In this document: piece after piece, positions 1 to 5,156 of the stretch
Numbering within the stretch: position 1 is the first letter of the stretch
How the letters are laid out: each line of letters starts with the position of its first letter
Source of the DNA: Pseudomonadota bacterium
Lineage (GTDB): Bacteria > Pseudomonadota > Alphaproteobacteria > JAAXGF01
Assembly (NCBI GenBank): GCA_022563655.1
Contig: JADFMW010000068.1
Span: 1 to 10,948 of the forward strand
Direction: 5' to 3'
DNA length: 10,948 bases
Translations under genes and position numbers: made by a program
The notes under the pieces: generated by a model
What the model was told of the DNA's origin: nothing
What the model saw: only the letters and a program-made list of their open reading frames with translations
Database searches by the model: none

Positions 1-532
1 TGAAGGCCTCGATGTCGGGGTGGTCGCAGCGCATCGTCGCCATCATCGCGCCGCGGCGGTGGCCGGCGCTCATGATGGTGCGGCACATGGCGTCCCACAC
101 GTCCATGAAGCTCAAGGGGCCCGAGGCGTCGGCGCCGACGCCCCGCACCGGCGCGCCGGTGGGGCGCAGCGTCGAGAAATCGTAGCCGATGCCGCCGCCC
201 TGCTGCATCGTCAGCGCCGCTTCCTTGAGATGCTCGAAGATACCGGCCATGTCGTCGGGAATCGCGCCCATGACGAAGCAGTTGCACAGCGTGACCGAGC
301 GCTTGGCCCCGGCGCCGGCCAGAATCCGCCCCGCCGGCAGGAAGCGGAAGTCGGCCAGCGCCTCGTAGAAGCGCTCTTCCCAGCGCGCCGGCTCGGCCTC
401 GGGCGCGGCCAACGCCCGCGCCACGCGCCGCCAGGTGCCCTCGATGGTGGCGTCGATGGGCGCCCCGTCGCTCGACCGCAGGCGGTACTTCATGTCCCAT
501 ATCTGCAGGGAAATCGGTGCGATGTTCGGCAT
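1..532 (-). CDS. nrdJ: Adenosylcobalamin-dependent (class II) ribonucleotide reductase, N-terminal part
   Basis: This is the first 177 codons of a ribonucleotide reductase large chain, cut by the left window edge. Class II enzymes reduce ribonucleotides to deoxyribonucleotides in the cytoplasm, using adenosylcobalamin to make the thiyl radical, so they need no oxygen and no small subunit. Visible family features are FRFLPAGRIL (residues 62-71), TLCNCFVMG (81-89, whose NCFV cysteine C85 is a conserved redox-active position), MQQGGGIGYDFSTLRP (109-124) and SAGHRRGAMMA (155-165). The ATG at 532-530 has GGAG six bases upstream. The gene is preceded by a strong promoter and an elaborate leader (see 533-799). 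The other catalytic cysteines lie outside the window, so completeness cannot be judged. Class II rather than class I is inferred from the N-terminal motif pattern. The long plus-strand frames over this stretch are shadows. Confidence 0.9.
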   Translation of the reverse strand, partial: MPNIAPISLQIWDMKYRLRSSDGAPIDATIEGTWRRVARALAAPEAEPARWEERFYEALADFRFLPAGRILAGAGAKRSVTLCNCFVMGAIPDDMAGIFEHLKEAALTMQQGGGIGYDFSTLRPTGAPVRGVGADASGPLSFMDVWDAMCRTIMSAGHRRGAMMATMRCDHPDIEAF

Positions 533-551
533 CGGGAGCTCCGCTCAATCA

Positions 552-568
552 CGGGCGATCAACGCCCG
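552..568 (-). promoter_or_regulatory. Leader hairpin 2 of nrdJ
   Basis: CGGGCG (552-557) and CGCCCG (563-568) pair around a 5-nt loop. The hairpin lies three bases from hairpin 1 and about 10 bases upstream of the GGAG ribosome-binding sequence of nrdJ. Two strong stems in tandem could control ribosome access, but no alternative (anti-stem) pairing was identified. Confidence 0.45.
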
Positions 569-570
569 AT

Positions 571-588
571 CCCGGGGAAAGCCCCGGG
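571..588 (-). promoter_or_regulatory. Leader hairpin 1 of nrdJ
   Basis: CCCGGGG (571-577) and CCCCGGG (582-588) are perfectly complementary arms around a 4-nt loop, giving a 7-bp all-GC stem in the predicted nrdJ leader. It overlaps the first 13-bp repeat by five bases. No U-run follows, so it does not look like an intrinsic terminator. It could stabilise the RNA or affect translation. Confidence 0.5.
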
Positions 589-622
589 TGGATCCGCCGG
601 GTGAATCCGCCGGGTGGATCCG
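584..622. repeat. Three 13-bp tandem repeats at the nrdJ transcription start
   Basis: Units at 584-596, 597-609 and 610-622 read CCGGGTGGATCCG, CCGGGTGAATCCG and CCGGGTGGATCCG on the plus strand. They are contiguous, with one difference in the middle unit. That difference turns GGATC into the GANTC site GAATC (603-607). The array begins just downstream of the -10 element and covers about the first 35 transcribed bases. It may be an array of repressor sites, an RNA element, or a slippage product. I recognise no known operator. Confidence 0.85.
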
Positions 623-624
623 CG

Positions 625-653
625 ATTCTATGGCCGCAGCAGGCTTACGTCAA
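625..653 (-). promoter_or_regulatory. Sigma70-type promoter of nrdJ
   Basis: Read on the minus strand, TTGACG (653-648) is followed after exactly 17 bases by TAGAAT (630-625). Each hexamer matches the housekeeping consensus at five of six bases. Transcription would start near 618 and leave a leader of about 85 nt before the nrdJ ATG at 532. It is the clearest promoter in the window. A GANTC site (624-628) overlaps the -10 element. Confidence 0.7.
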
Positions 654-672
654 CAGATGTTTCTGTTATGTT

Positions 673-696
673 TCCACAGAACGGCGCACGTGTGGA
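673..696. repeat. Inverted repeat TCCACA/TGTGGA upstream of the nrdJ promoter
   Basis: TCCACA (673-678) and TGTGGA (691-696) form 6-bp inverted arms with a 12-bp spacer containing the palindrome CACGTG (687-692). The arms lie 20 to 43 bp upstream of the nrdJ -35 element, a usual place for an activator or repressor. It could also be a weak hairpin at the 3' end of plsC transcripts, but no U-tract follows. The left arm is part of a DnaA-like 9-mer; the right arm does not extend into one. Confidence 0.4.
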
Positions 697-747
697 GTCT
701 AGACAGTGTCTTGTTATTGCAGAGTTTATTTGTTTTATCCCGAGATT

Positions 748-1509
748 TTACACAGACCTGTGCGGGCTCGCGGCCATGTTACCCACAGACTTACCCACAA
801 GGGCGCCCGCGACGAGCGCGGCCGTGGCCGTCTCGATACGCTCCTCGAGCTCGGCCAGGAAGCGCTTGCGGTCGAGGCCGGGCAATATCGGCGCCAGGAA
901 CTCGACGTCGACGCGCCCGGGCTGCTTCACGAAGCTGCGGCGAGCCCAGAGCACCCCCGAATTCAGCGCCACCGGCACGACCGGGACCCCGAGGTGGAGG
1001 TAAAGCGCGGCGACGCCCGGTAGGTAAGGCTTGCGCTCGCCCGGCGCCGTCCGCGTGCCCTCGGGGTAGATCAGCACCGGGCGGCCAGCGTCAAGGACGG
1101 CGCGCGCGTCCGCCACCAAGCGTTTAAGCGCCCGGGGTCCGGCTTGGCGGTCGACGGCGATCATCCCGTGTTTCCACAGATACCACCCGAACAAGGGTAC
1201 CGGCTGCAGCTCCTTCTTTATGATGATCGCGGCGTCGGGAATGAGGATCTCCGCCGCCACGGTGTCCCAGGCCGATTGGTGCTTCGACGCGAAGACGGCC
1301 GGGGCCTCGGGGATGAGCTCGCGGCCGCGCACCCGGTAGGTCAGGCCAACGGTCCCGGCGAGCAGCCCCATGACCCCCCGGCACCAGAGCCTGGCGCTCC
1401 AGACCAAGGCGCGCCGCGGCAGGATCAGAAGCGGCAGGCATAGGATGCCAGGTACAATTATCCAGATATACAATAGCGTCTGGAAGATCAACGAGCGGAG
1501 GACCGTCAT
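748..1509 (-). CDS. plsC: 1-acyl-sn-glycerol-3-phosphate acyltransferase (PlsC family)
   Basis: This 253-residue membrane-bound acyltransferase is predicted to convert lysophosphatidic acid to phosphatidic acid at the inner membrane, the second acylation of phospholipid synthesis. An N-terminal hydrophobic segment (about 8-31) is followed by the catalytic HX4D motif KHQSAWDT (H77, D82), a block around KKELQPVPLFGW (98-109), the glycerolphosphate-binding EGTR (150-153) and PVVPVALNSG (176-185). The ATG at 1509 overlaps the stop of the DUF218 gene as ATGA, so the two are probably translationally coupled. A longer in-frame start at 1602 would run deep into that gene and adds an unrelated 31-residue tail. 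The C-terminus after about residue 232 is low in character and includes a small repeat, LVGK/SVGN (237-244), encoded by DnaA-box-like DNA. Exact acyl donor and substrate are not visible. Confidence 0.92.
   Translation of the reverse strand: MTVLRSLIFQTLLYIWIIVPGILCLPLLILPRRALVWSARLWCRGVMGLLAGTVGLTYRVRGRELIPEAPAVFASKHQSAWDTVAAEILIPDAAIIIKKELQPVPLFGWYLWKHGMIAVDRQAGPRALKRLVADARAVLDAGRPVLIYPEGTRTAPGERKPYLPGVAALYLHLGVPVVPVALNSGVLWARRSFVKQPGRVDVEFLAPILPGLDRKRFLAELEERIETATAALVAGALVGKSVGNMAASPHRSV
751..762. repeat. Short inverted repeat CACAG-AC-CTGTG
   Basis: CACAG (751-755) and CTGTG (758-762) are separated by two bases. The repeat overlaps the best DnaA-like 9-mer and the last codons of plsC. It may be a dimeric protein site for nrdJ control or a chance pairing. 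No known consensus was matched. Confidence 0.3.
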
Positions 1510-2132
1510 CGCGCCGGCCGTGGCGCGGGGCGCGCAATGGTGACGAGGTACTTCGTGAACTCGCTCGATATCAGGCTGATGCTCCTGAGCGACGACCACC
1601 ACGCCTCGTCACGGGGGGTGTCGGCGAACACCGGGTGGAGGACCAGCTTGAAGTCGGGCATGGTGCGGCGGAACTCGGCGCGGCTGCGCGGCATGTGATA
1701 GCTCGCGGTCACCAGGCGCAGCGAGCGATAACCCTCGGCCGCCATCCACCGCGCCGTTTCGCGCGCATTGCCGGCGGTGTTCGTGGCGTCGTAGCCGACT
1801 TCGATGCAGCACTCGAACGCGTCCGGCTCCTGGCGCGAGACGCGCAAGATCTCGGCAACGTCGACCCCAAGATGGACGCCCGAGATGAACAGCTTCTTCG
1901 CCCGTCCCTGCTCGAGCAACTCGAGACCGGTTCCCAACCGTCCGGCGCCGCCGGTGAGCACGACGATGGCGTCGGTGACGGCGAACCGGGCTTCTTCTTC
2001 GACGCGGCGCGGCACCTGCTGGCCGAACCACACCAGCCCGGCCAGCCACAAGACGATGGCGGTTAACAAGACCCCGAGCACGACGCGGGCGTACGGCGAG
2101 CGCCGTCGGCGCAGGCGCCATTTGCGTCTCAT
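1506..2132 (-). CDS. DUF218 (YdcF/SanA/ElyC-type) membrane protein
   Basis: This 208-residue protein has a very basic N-terminus (RRKWRLRRRR), one transmembrane segment (about 17-36) and a DUF218 domain. The domain motifs are TDAIVVLTGGAGR (53-65), LFISGVH (81-87), GYDATNTAGNA (113-123) and LVTASYHMPRS (140-150). Members such as SanA and ElyC are linked to envelope integrity and peptidoglycan or lipid-carrier metabolism in enterobacteria. The biochemical role of this copy is unknown. The start chosen is the ATG at 2132, preceded by a G-run (GGGGG) at a suitable distance. Longer readings extend out of frame over ftsX and are artefacts. It lies 62 bp downstream of ftsX and shares an ATGA overlap with plsC, so it probably belongs to the ftsEX transcript and may act in the envelope during division or growth. 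Confidence 0.88.
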   Translation of the reverse strand: MRRKWRLRRRRSPYARVVLGVLLTAIVLWLAGLVWFGQQVPRRVEEEARFAVTDAIVVLTGGAGRLGTGLELLEQGRAKKLFISGVHLGVDVAEILRVSRQEPDAFECCIEVGYDATNTAGNARETARWMAAEGYRSLRLVTASYHMPRSRAEFRRTMPDFKLVLHPVFADTPRDEAWWSSLRSISLISSEFTKYLVTIARPAPRPAR

Positions 2133-2194
2133 GGCGGGCCCCCATCGTGTGGCCTGGTGCGGCGCGGCAGCGGGCGAGGGGTCGCGGACATCGT

Positions 2195-3073
2195 TCAGGT
2201 CATCCGCTGCAGCGCCCGCAAGACGGTCATCCGCGCCGTCACCATGGCGACCAGGGCGCTGACCACGGGCAGCGCGGCGAGCACGGCGAGCGCGGCCAAC
2301 GTCAGGCTCGGGCGCGGCAGCAGCGGCGCCTCGAGGCCGGCGGTAACGTGCCGCACCACCGCCAGGGTTACCGCCGCGAGGCCGAAGCCGAGCAGGCCGC
2401 CGCGCAACCCCAGCCACAGCGCCTGCCTTGCGAACGCGCGGGCGACGAAGGCGTCGTGCGCGCCGATCAGGTGCAGCAACTCGACCGTCTCGTGGTGCAC
2501 CGCCAAGCTGGTGCGCGTGGTGAACACCACGGTGCCGACCGCGACCGCGCCGATCGCCAGCACGACGGCGAACGCCACCGCCTGTAGCGTGCGCGCGGCG
2601 GCGGCGATCCGGTCGAGCCAGACGCCGTGATCGTCGATCTCGGCCTTTGGCGCCACCGCCTTAAGGCGCGCCTCGAGGACAGCCAGGCTCGGCGCGGCGC
2701 CCGGCGTCAGCCTGACGTCGATGAGATCCGGTAGCGGCAGGTCGGGGGCGACGTTGCCCCTGCCCAGCCAAGGCTCGAGCAGGGCCACGAGCTCGTCGCG
2801 TCCGAGCAGGCGCGCCGCGGCCACGCCGCGCGTGTCGCGCAGCACCTCGAGCGCGGCCGCCGCCTGGGCGCTCGGCGCCCCATTTTCGGCCGGCGGCACC
2901 TGCACCGTGAGCGTGTTGTCTTGACCGCTGCGCCAGCGCGCGACAGCGCTGTCGAGCACCATGGCGCCGGCCAGCGCCAGGGCGGCGAGATAGACCATGA
3001 GCGCGACGATCCACGGAAGAAATCGGTTCGCCGCGGCGTCTTGCAACGGCATCGCCGGTCGTCGCCTCAGCAT
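2195..3073 (-). CDS. ftsX: Cell division protein FtsX (ABC transporter-like permease subunit)
   Basis: This 292-residue integral membrane protein has the FtsX layout. A cytoplasmic N-terminus is followed by TM1 (about 19-40) and a periplasmic domain of about 120 residues (41-162). Then come TM2 (163-184), TM3 (217-240) and TM4 (256-279). The cytoplasmic loop after TM2 contains VHHETVELLHLIGAHD (192-207), the typical coupling region that contacts the ATPase. With FtsE, FtsX is known to transmit ATP hydrolysis across the membrane to activate peptidoglycan hydrolases at the septum. The start ATG at 3073 is one base after the ftsE stop, with AAGG upstream inside ftsE, so expression is almost certainly coupled. 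The periplasmic partner is not encoded in this window. The sequence is alanine-rich, like its neighbours, with no sign of transfer. Confidence 0.92.
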   Translation of the reverse strand: MLRRRPAMPLQDAAANRFLPWIVALMVYLAALALAGAMVLDSAVARWRSGQDNTLTVQVPPAENGAPSAQAAAALEVLRDTRGVAAARLLGRDELVALLEPWLGRGNVAPDLPLPDLIDVRLTPGAAPSLAVLEARLKAVAPKAEIDDHGVWLDRIAAAARTLQAVAFAVVLAIGAVAVGTVVFTTRTSLAVHHETVELLHLIGAHDAFVARAFARQALWLGLRGGLLGFGLAAVTLAVVRHVTAGLEAPLLPRPSLTLAALAVLAALPVVSALVAMVTARMTVLRALQRMT

Positions 3074-3074
3074 C

Positions 3075-3755
3075 CTAGCCTACCTTGAGCTGGCGGCGCG
3101 GCACGGTGTTTAGCGTGCCGTCGTCGAGCCGCATCACCGGGCGATCGAAACGCGCCGCCAGGGCCTCGTTGTGGGTCGCGATCAGCACGGTGGTGCCGAT
3201 CTTGTTGAGCTCCTCGAAAAGGTACAGAAGCCGCACGCCGACCTCGGGGTCGACATTGCCGGTGGGCTCGTCGGCGAGCAACAGCCGCGGCCGCGTAATC
3301 ACCGCGCGGGCGATCGCGACGCGCTGTTTCTGGCCACCCGAAAGTATCGCCGGCAAGGCGTCGAGATGGTCGCCCAGGCCAACCCATTTCAGCAGCTCGC
3401 TCACGTGCTCGCGAATCTGGTCCTCGCGCGCCCCGGCGATGCGCAGCGGCAAAGCGACGTTGTCGAACGCCGAGAGATGAGCAAGCAGCCGGAAGTCCTG
3501 AAAGACGACGCCGATGCGGCGGCGGAGCGCGGGCAGCTCGTCGCGCCGGAGCGTGGCGACGTCGCGCCCGAAGAGGGTGAGCAGGCCGCGCGACGGACGA
3601 TGCCCCAAGTATAGGATCTTAAGCAGCGACGACTTGCCGGCGCCGCTTGGACCGATGAGGAAGTGAAACGAGCCTGGTTCGATCGTAAAACAGATATCGC
3701 GCAGCACTTCGGGACCGGTGCCGTAGCGCATGCCGACGTACTCGAAACGAACCAA
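3075..3755 (-). CDS. ftsE: Cell division ATP-binding protein FtsE (TTG start)
   Basis: This is a 226-residue ABC ATPase. Numbered from the TTG start, it has Walker A GPSGAGKS (35-42), Q-loop Q86 in VVFQDFRLL, signature LSGGQKQR (138-145), Walker B LLLADEP (158-164) and H-loop H195 in ATHNE. All catalytic positions are intact. It pairs with FtsX, encoded one base downstream, to drive septal peptidoglycan hydrolysis. The start is placed at TTG 3755-3753, which gives (M)VRFEYVGMRYG, the usual FtsE N-terminus. AGAGG lies six bases before it. An in-frame ATG 24 codons upstream would add a tail with no family resemblance and has no better ribosome-binding site. An in-frame GTG 18 bases upstream is a weaker alternative. 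The gene is first in its transcript, divergent from the zinc-ribbon gene. Confidence 0.95.
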   Translation of the reverse strand: MVRFEYVGMRYGTGPEVLRDICFTIEPGSFHFLIGPSGAGKSSLLKILYLGHRPSRGLLTLFGRDVATLRRDELPALRRRIGVVFQDFRLLAHLSAFDNVALPLRIAGAREDQIREHVSELLKWVGLGDHLDALPAILSGGQKQRVAIARAVITRPRLLLADEPTGNVDPEVGVRLLYLFEELNKIGTTVLIATHNEALAARFDRPVMRLDDGTLNTVPRRQLKVG

Positions 3756-3852
3756 GTCGCGCCTCTTCCCCACCGTCGATAGGCGGTCTAAAGCCTCTCG
3801 CGGCAGAGAATGACACATCCCCGTCACCGCCGTCCAGCACCACAGCGGGGCC

Positions 3853-3881
3853 TTGCCTTGGAACGCGCAAACCGCCTATAA
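3853..3881 (+). promoter_or_regulatory. Promoter for the zinc-ribbon/hpt/cpdR-like transcript
   Basis: TTGCCT (3853-3858) and CTATAA (3876-3881) are separated by 17 bases, about 31 bases before the ATG at 3912. This leaves a short leader without a clear Shine-Dalgarno sequence. The rest of the 156-bp divergent region with ftsE shows no equally good promoter for ftsE. Confidence 0.5.
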
Positions 3882-3889
3882 GAAGGCGG
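3872..3889. repeat. Inverted repeat overlapping the -10 of the divergent promoter
   Basis: CCGCCT (3872-3877) and AGGCGG (3884-3889) are perfect 6-bp arms around ATAAGA. The repeat covers the -10 element and the expected start of transcription of the plus-strand genes, where a repressor would sit. It may also be a small hairpin at the 5' end of the RNA. No regulator is recognised. Confidence 0.4.
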
Positions 3890-3911
3890 ATTTCAAGCCA
3901 AGCCCGCCTTC

Positions 3912-4562
3912 ATGATTATCACCTGCCCGTCTTGCGTGACGCGCTACCTCGTTGATCCCGCGGCGCTCGGCGAGACGGGTCGCATGGTGCGCTGCGCGGT
4001 GTGCTCCCATACCTGGGTGGAAACCCCTCCCGACGACATGCCCAAGCGTGTCGACATGGCGGTTGCCTCCCCCGAGACGCAGCCGATTCCGCCGGGCTCC
4101 AACCTGCCGGCTCTGCCGCACCAGCACGGCGCGAAGGATTGGATCGGGTGGGCCGCGCTTGCCGTCGTGATCGCCGCCGTGCTTGGCGGCGCCGTGGCGG
4201 CGCGGGACAGGATCGTGCAGGCCTGGCCGCTGGCCGAGCGCCTTTACGTCCTGGTCGGTCTCGTCGAGCCGGCGCCGGCCGATTTCTTCGAGCTGCGCAA
4301 CGTCAAGCAATCGACCTTCGTCGAAAACGAGCACACCGTCGTCGTCGTCACCGGCGAGATCGTCAACATCTCGGCGGAAACCCGCCCCATACCCAAGGTG
4401 TTTGCGAAGATATACGATGAGAACCGGCGGGTGCTCAAGAGGTGGATCGTGACGCCGGCGGGTTCCGAGCTGGCGCCTGGCGCAATAGCCGCGTTCAGCG
4501 ACCGCTTCGTGGATCCGCCGTTTCACGCCAACCTGATCGTCAGCTTGGAACGCGGTGGCTGA
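3912..4562 (+). CDS. MJ0042-type zinc-ribbon, DUF3426 membrane protein
   Basis: This 216-residue protein has three parts. The first is an N-terminal zinc-ribbon of the MJ0042 type, with paired cysteines C5/C8 (CPSC) and C28/C31 (CAVC). The second is a proline-rich linker and a transmembrane segment (about 77-97). The third is a C-terminal domain (about 125-213) resembling DUF3426, with a VVTGEIVNIS strand pattern (145-154) and a PVF-like PKVFAKIYD block (161-169). The predicted topology puts the zinc-ribbon in the cytoplasm and DUF3426 in the periplasm. The function is unknown. A signalling or scaffold role linking the cytoplasm to the envelope is inference. The start is unambiguous because residue 1 begins the MIITCPSC motif. 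It is divergent from ftsE and lies 29 bp upstream of hpt. Confidence 0.85.
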   Translation: MIITCPSCVTRYLVDPAALGETGRMVRCAVCSHTWVETPPDDMPKRVDMAVASPETQPIPPGSNLPALPHQHGAKDWIGWAALAVVIAAVLGGAVAARDRIVQAWPLAERLYVLVGLVEPAPADFFELRNVKQSTFVENEHTVVVVTGEIVNISAETRPIPKVFAKIYDENRRVLKRWIVTPAGSELAPGAIAAFSDRFVDPPFHANLIVSLERGG

Positions 4563-4591
4563 CGTGGGCGCGGCGCGGCTCGACGGCGGTC

Positions 4592-5152
4592 ATGGCGCCG
4601 CGTGAGTTACCCCGCGTTCGCCCCTTGTTCGGCGCCGAGGAGATCGCCGCGCGCATCGAGGGCCTGGCCGGCGAGATCGCCGCCGAACTGCCCCGCGACG
4701 TGCTGGTCGTCATCATCCTCAAGGGCGGCTTCGTGTTCGCCGCCGACCTGATCCGCGCCTTTCACCGTGCCGGCATGCGCCCGCAGATCGACTTTATCAC
4801 GCTTGCAAGCTACGGCGAGGGCGCCGAAAGCTCGGGCCAGGTTGCGATCAAGCGCGGCCTGGGCGACGACGTTCACGGCCGCGACGTCTTGCTGGTCGAC
4901 GACATCCTCGAGACGGGCCGCACCGTGGCGGCCGCCCGGCGGCTGTTGCTCGAACGCGGCGCCCGTTCGGTCAAGCTGTGCGTGCTGCTCGACAAGCCGG
5001 GCAAGCGAAAGGGGGCTTCTGAAGCCGACTTTTGCGGTTTTACCGTTCCCGACCGGTTCGTCGTCGGCTATGGTCTCGATTACGCGCATTTCTTTCGCGA
5101 TCTTCCCTATATAGGCACGATCGAGGAAGGAACGGGCAACCACCGCGGCTGA
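4592..5152 (+). CDS. hpt: Hypoxanthine phosphoribosyltransferase
   Basis: This 186-residue cytoplasmic purine-salvage enzyme is predicted to transfer ribose-5-phosphate from PRPP to hypoxanthine (and probably guanine), giving IMP and GMP. It has the PRT-family LKGG loop (43-46), the flexible loop DFITLASYG (67-75), the PRPP-binding motif VLLVDDILETGRT (99-111), K135 in LLDKP, and the C-terminal FVVGYGLDY and FRDLPYIG blocks (156-164, 168-175) typical of bacterial Hpt. The start is the ATG at 4592. A longer open frame from 4442 overlaps the preceding gene in another frame and adds 50 unrelated residues. The Shine-Dalgarno sequence is weak (CGGCGG). The gene sits between the zinc-ribbon gene (29 bp) and the response regulator (4 bp), so it is probably co-transcribed with both. 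Confidence 0.92.
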   Translation: MAPRELPRVRPLFGAEEIAARIEGLAGEIAAELPRDVLVVIILKGGFVFAADLIRAFHRAGMRPQIDFITLASYGEGAESSGQVAIKRGLGDDVHGRDVLLVDDILETGRTVAAARRLLLERGARSVKLCVLLDKPGKRKGASEADFCGFTVPDRFVVGYGLDYAHFFRDLPYIGTIEEGTGNHRG

Positions 5153-5156
5153 GCCC

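Larger units (their letters stand above)
670..799. promoter_or_regulatory. Cluster of DnaA-box-like 9-mers upstream of nrdJ
   Basis: Compared with the DnaA box TTWTNCACA, TTTTACACA (746-754) is a full match. GTTTCCACA (670-678) and two copies of TTACCCACA (779-787 and 791-799, spaced 12 bp start to start) each have one mismatch. All four point the same way. They lie about 17 to 146 bp upstream of the nrdJ -35 element, in and next to an AT-rich stretch that contrasts with the GC-rich surroundings. The three right-hand sites overlap or lie inside the 3' end of plsC. DnaA control of ribonucleotide reductase is known for E. coli nrdAB; here it is inference. Confidence 0.35.

Noticed and set aside
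533..650. Cobalamin riboswitch ahead of the B12-dependent reductase
   Set aside because: The predicted leader is only about 85 nt, well below the usual size of this riboswitch, and no B12-box-like conserved core was found. The two simple hairpins do not form its multi-stem fold.
533..747. Intrinsic terminator after plsC
   Set aside because: The only stem nearby (673-696) is short, has a 12-base loop and is not followed by a U-run on the minus strand.
690..760. NrdR boxes upstream of nrdJ
   Set aside because: ACACTGTCTAGA on the minus strand resembles half a box, but the second half (GTGT at the right spacing) and a partner box about 31 bp away are missing.
655..800. Chromosomal replication origin
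   Set aside because: Four DnaA-like sites and a modest AT-rich stretch between plsC and nrdJ are better explained as a promoter region. The stretch is short and the usual origin-flanking genes are absent.
20..1127. Plus-strand frames over nrdJ and the intergenic region
   Set aside because: They lie opposite nrdJ and plsC, which have clear family motifs, and their translations are Arg/Pro/Ala-rich with no recognisable domain.
1166..1182. Another DnaA-like TTTCCACA inside plsC
   Set aside because: It is an isolated partial match in the conserved coding stretch WKHG, far from any promoter.
5106..5115. Palindrome CCTATATAGG shortly before the response regulator, as a possible promoter or operator
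   Set aside because: It encodes the conserved LPYIG block of Hpt, and no -35 element lies at a proper distance, so coding constraint explains it.
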